A stretch of DNA of 5,917 nucleotides, taken from NCBI GenBank assembly GCA_027622495.1, contig JAQBYL010000277.1:1-5917 (forward strand), read 5' to 3'. The notes beneath the pieces were generated by a model. It was not told the DNA's origin. It ran no database searches and saw nothing but the letters and a program-made list of their open reading frames with translations. Positions 5,701 through 5,917 of the stretch are shown in pieces. Numbering within the stretch: position 1 is the first letter of the stretch; every line of letters starts with the position of its first letter. Source of the DNA: Pseudomonadota bacterium. GTDB taxonomy: Bacteria > Pseudomonadota > Gammaproteobacteria > Pseudomonadales > Azotimanducaceae. The translations under genes and the position numbers were made by a program.

Positions 5701-5917
5701 CATATTCAAAGGGAAACTGCTCGGCCGTTTCTTCCAGAAAAAAGTCGAACGGATTGATCACGGTCATGTCCGCGATCAGCGACACATCGATGCTCAAACG
5801 GGTGGCAGGCTTGGGGAACACGAAGCGCGCGAGATAGTTGCCGAACGGATCCTGCTGCCAGTTAATAAAATGTTCGCCCGGTTCCACTTTCAACGAGTAG
5901 GCGCTGACCGGCGTGCG
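2741..5917 (-). CDS. Transglutaminase-like / DUF2126 putative amidoligase fusion (N-terminus beyond right edge)
   Basis: The frame is open from the right edge to TGA at 2741-2743, giving 1,058 residues. The TTG at 5893 is an internal Leu: the codons before it read RTPVSAYS, as in family members, so only roughly 35-40 residues seem missing. Counting from the edge, about 1-100 is the bacterial transglutaminase N-terminal domain. About 105-215 is the transglutaminase core, with its triad intact: Cys146 (GSCRDSAWL), His195 (DLHAWAEVF) and Asp211 (GLDPTSG). From about 290 follows DUF2126, with GGEPTF (296-301), a charged linker (about 518-555), GYQPPRDPR (604-612), IEVNIHPA (625-632), GRHSGTGGGNH (663-673) and EFRAFEMPPHA (792-802). 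Iyer, Aravind and colleagues assigned DUF2126 to glutamine synthetase-like COOH-NH2 ligases and noted frequent linkage with circularly permuted ATP-grasp and alpha-E proteins. No signal peptide can be judged without the N-terminus. The reaction is predicted, not proven: ligating and cleaving amide bonds of an unknown peptide. It converges with rhlE. Confidence 0.93.
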   Translation of the reverse strand, partial: RTPVSAYSLKVEPGEHFINWQQDPFGNYLARFVFPKPATRLSIDVSLIADMTVINPFDFFLEETAEQFPFEYDPQLRRDLMPYLEVTDHGPLLKAWLSEVDRSPSQVVNFLVSLNQRLQGNIAYLVRMEPGVQSCEQTLSLASGSCRDSAWLLVQILRHLGLAARFVSGYLVQLKADQAALDGPSGAVEDFTDLHAWAEVFLPGGGWIGLDPTSGLLTGEGHIPLACTPDPVSAAAITGATGPAEVEFSFSNTVERVHEDPRVTKPYDAQQWQQILKLGDKVEKQLVKGDVRLTMGGEPTFVSIDDMDGPEWNYTALSETKRDLAGKLMLRLREKFAPEALLHVGQGKWYPGEPLPRWALSIFWRSDGKAVVRYPDAVVDETTSDGYDHKHALKLAQALARDLGLSEKRLVPGYEDVSHYLMQENRLPINVDPTDPKLDDPLERARIARLFVAGIGSVAGYALPLKWQDTGNKEADGYWKSSAWPFRNDHMLLIPGDSPMGFRLPLASLPWEMEDERDIEPPRDTFEPREALPVVDGDEEPVSSVTEETDSAKEIVHTALCVQSREGRIYVFVPPQERLEVYLDLANRVANAAKRLKLKIVLEGYQPPRDPRLNILQITPDPGVIEVNIHPASNWRDLVDNNELLYEEARQTRLGTEKFMLDGRHSGTGGGNHVTMGAAQPADSPFLRRPDLLRSFITYWQRHPSLSYLFSGMFIGPTSQAPRADEARDDNLYELEIALDLLPEGDTEQLWLVDRLLRNSLVDLTGNTHRAEFCIDKLYSPDGPTGRKGLVEFRAFEMPPHAHMSIVQLLLLRAMVARFWRKPYRKPLIRWGTELHDRFMLRHFVWEDLCDVLADMRKDGYAFDEAWFAPFLEFRFPLVGSIEVKGMQLDVHNALEPWHVLGEESTTQGTARYVDSSIERLQVSIRGMKGDRYTVACNGRPMPLRPTGERGSFVAGLRYKAWDQHSSLHPTIKVHSPLVFDVVDTANARSIAGATYYVAHPGGRNYDTFPLNANEAEARRGARFFAHGASQDRLRLKPEIPHPDQPFTLDLRTAPRRL

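Noticed and set aside
5891..5893. TTG at 5893 as the start of the transglutaminase/DUF2126 protein.
   Set aside because: The frame continues upstream to the window edge as RTPVSAYS, which fits the family's N-terminal domain, so the gene is cut by the window rather than starting here.

Overview
The window looks like an ordinary chromosomal stretch from a moderately GC-rich proteobacterium, most likely a gammaproteobacterium. This rests on the close likeness of the helicase to E. coli RhlE, on proteobacterial-type Shine-Dalgarno spacing, and on the mix of a two-hotdog MaoC-like protein with a secreted 'PDLQGVW' protein. No sequence search was possible, so the taxonomy is an inference. There are no RNA genes, insertion sequences, CRISPR arrays or phage genes.

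Layout from left to right. (1) At 1-206, on the minus strand, is the 5' end of a secreted protein cut by the left edge. (2) At 276-1109, minus strand, is a complete 277-residue MaoC-like (double hotdog) protein. It lies upstream of the secreted protein in the same direction, 69 bp apart. (3) At 1110-1424 is a 315-bp divergent intergenic region, unusually rich in structure. It holds a small inverted repeat and a 10-bp palindrome, a 10-bp-stem hairpin, three perfect 16-bp tandem repeats, and a palindrome touching the -35 of a good sigma70-like promoter. (4) At 1425-2708, plus strand, is a complete RhlE-type DEAD-box RNA helicase that starts with TTG. (5) At 2741-5917, minus strand, is nearly all of a roughly 1,100-residue protein: transglutaminase-like protease fold fused to a DUF2126 putative amidoligase. 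Its N-terminus lies beyond the right edge, and it converges tail to tail with the helicase across 32 bp.

No single pathway joins these genes. The helicase is a housekeeping RNA-remodelling enzyme. The hotdog protein suggests acyl-CoA or acyl-carrier chemistry. The transglutaminase/DUF2126 fusion belongs to a widespread but biochemically unsolved family predicted to make or break amide bonds in peptides; its usual partners (circularly permuted ATP-grasp and alpha-E proteins) would lie outside this window if present. The best candidates for something undescribed are that fusion protein and the repeat- and palindrome-rich control region at 1110-1424. I see no clear evidence of a wholly new system.
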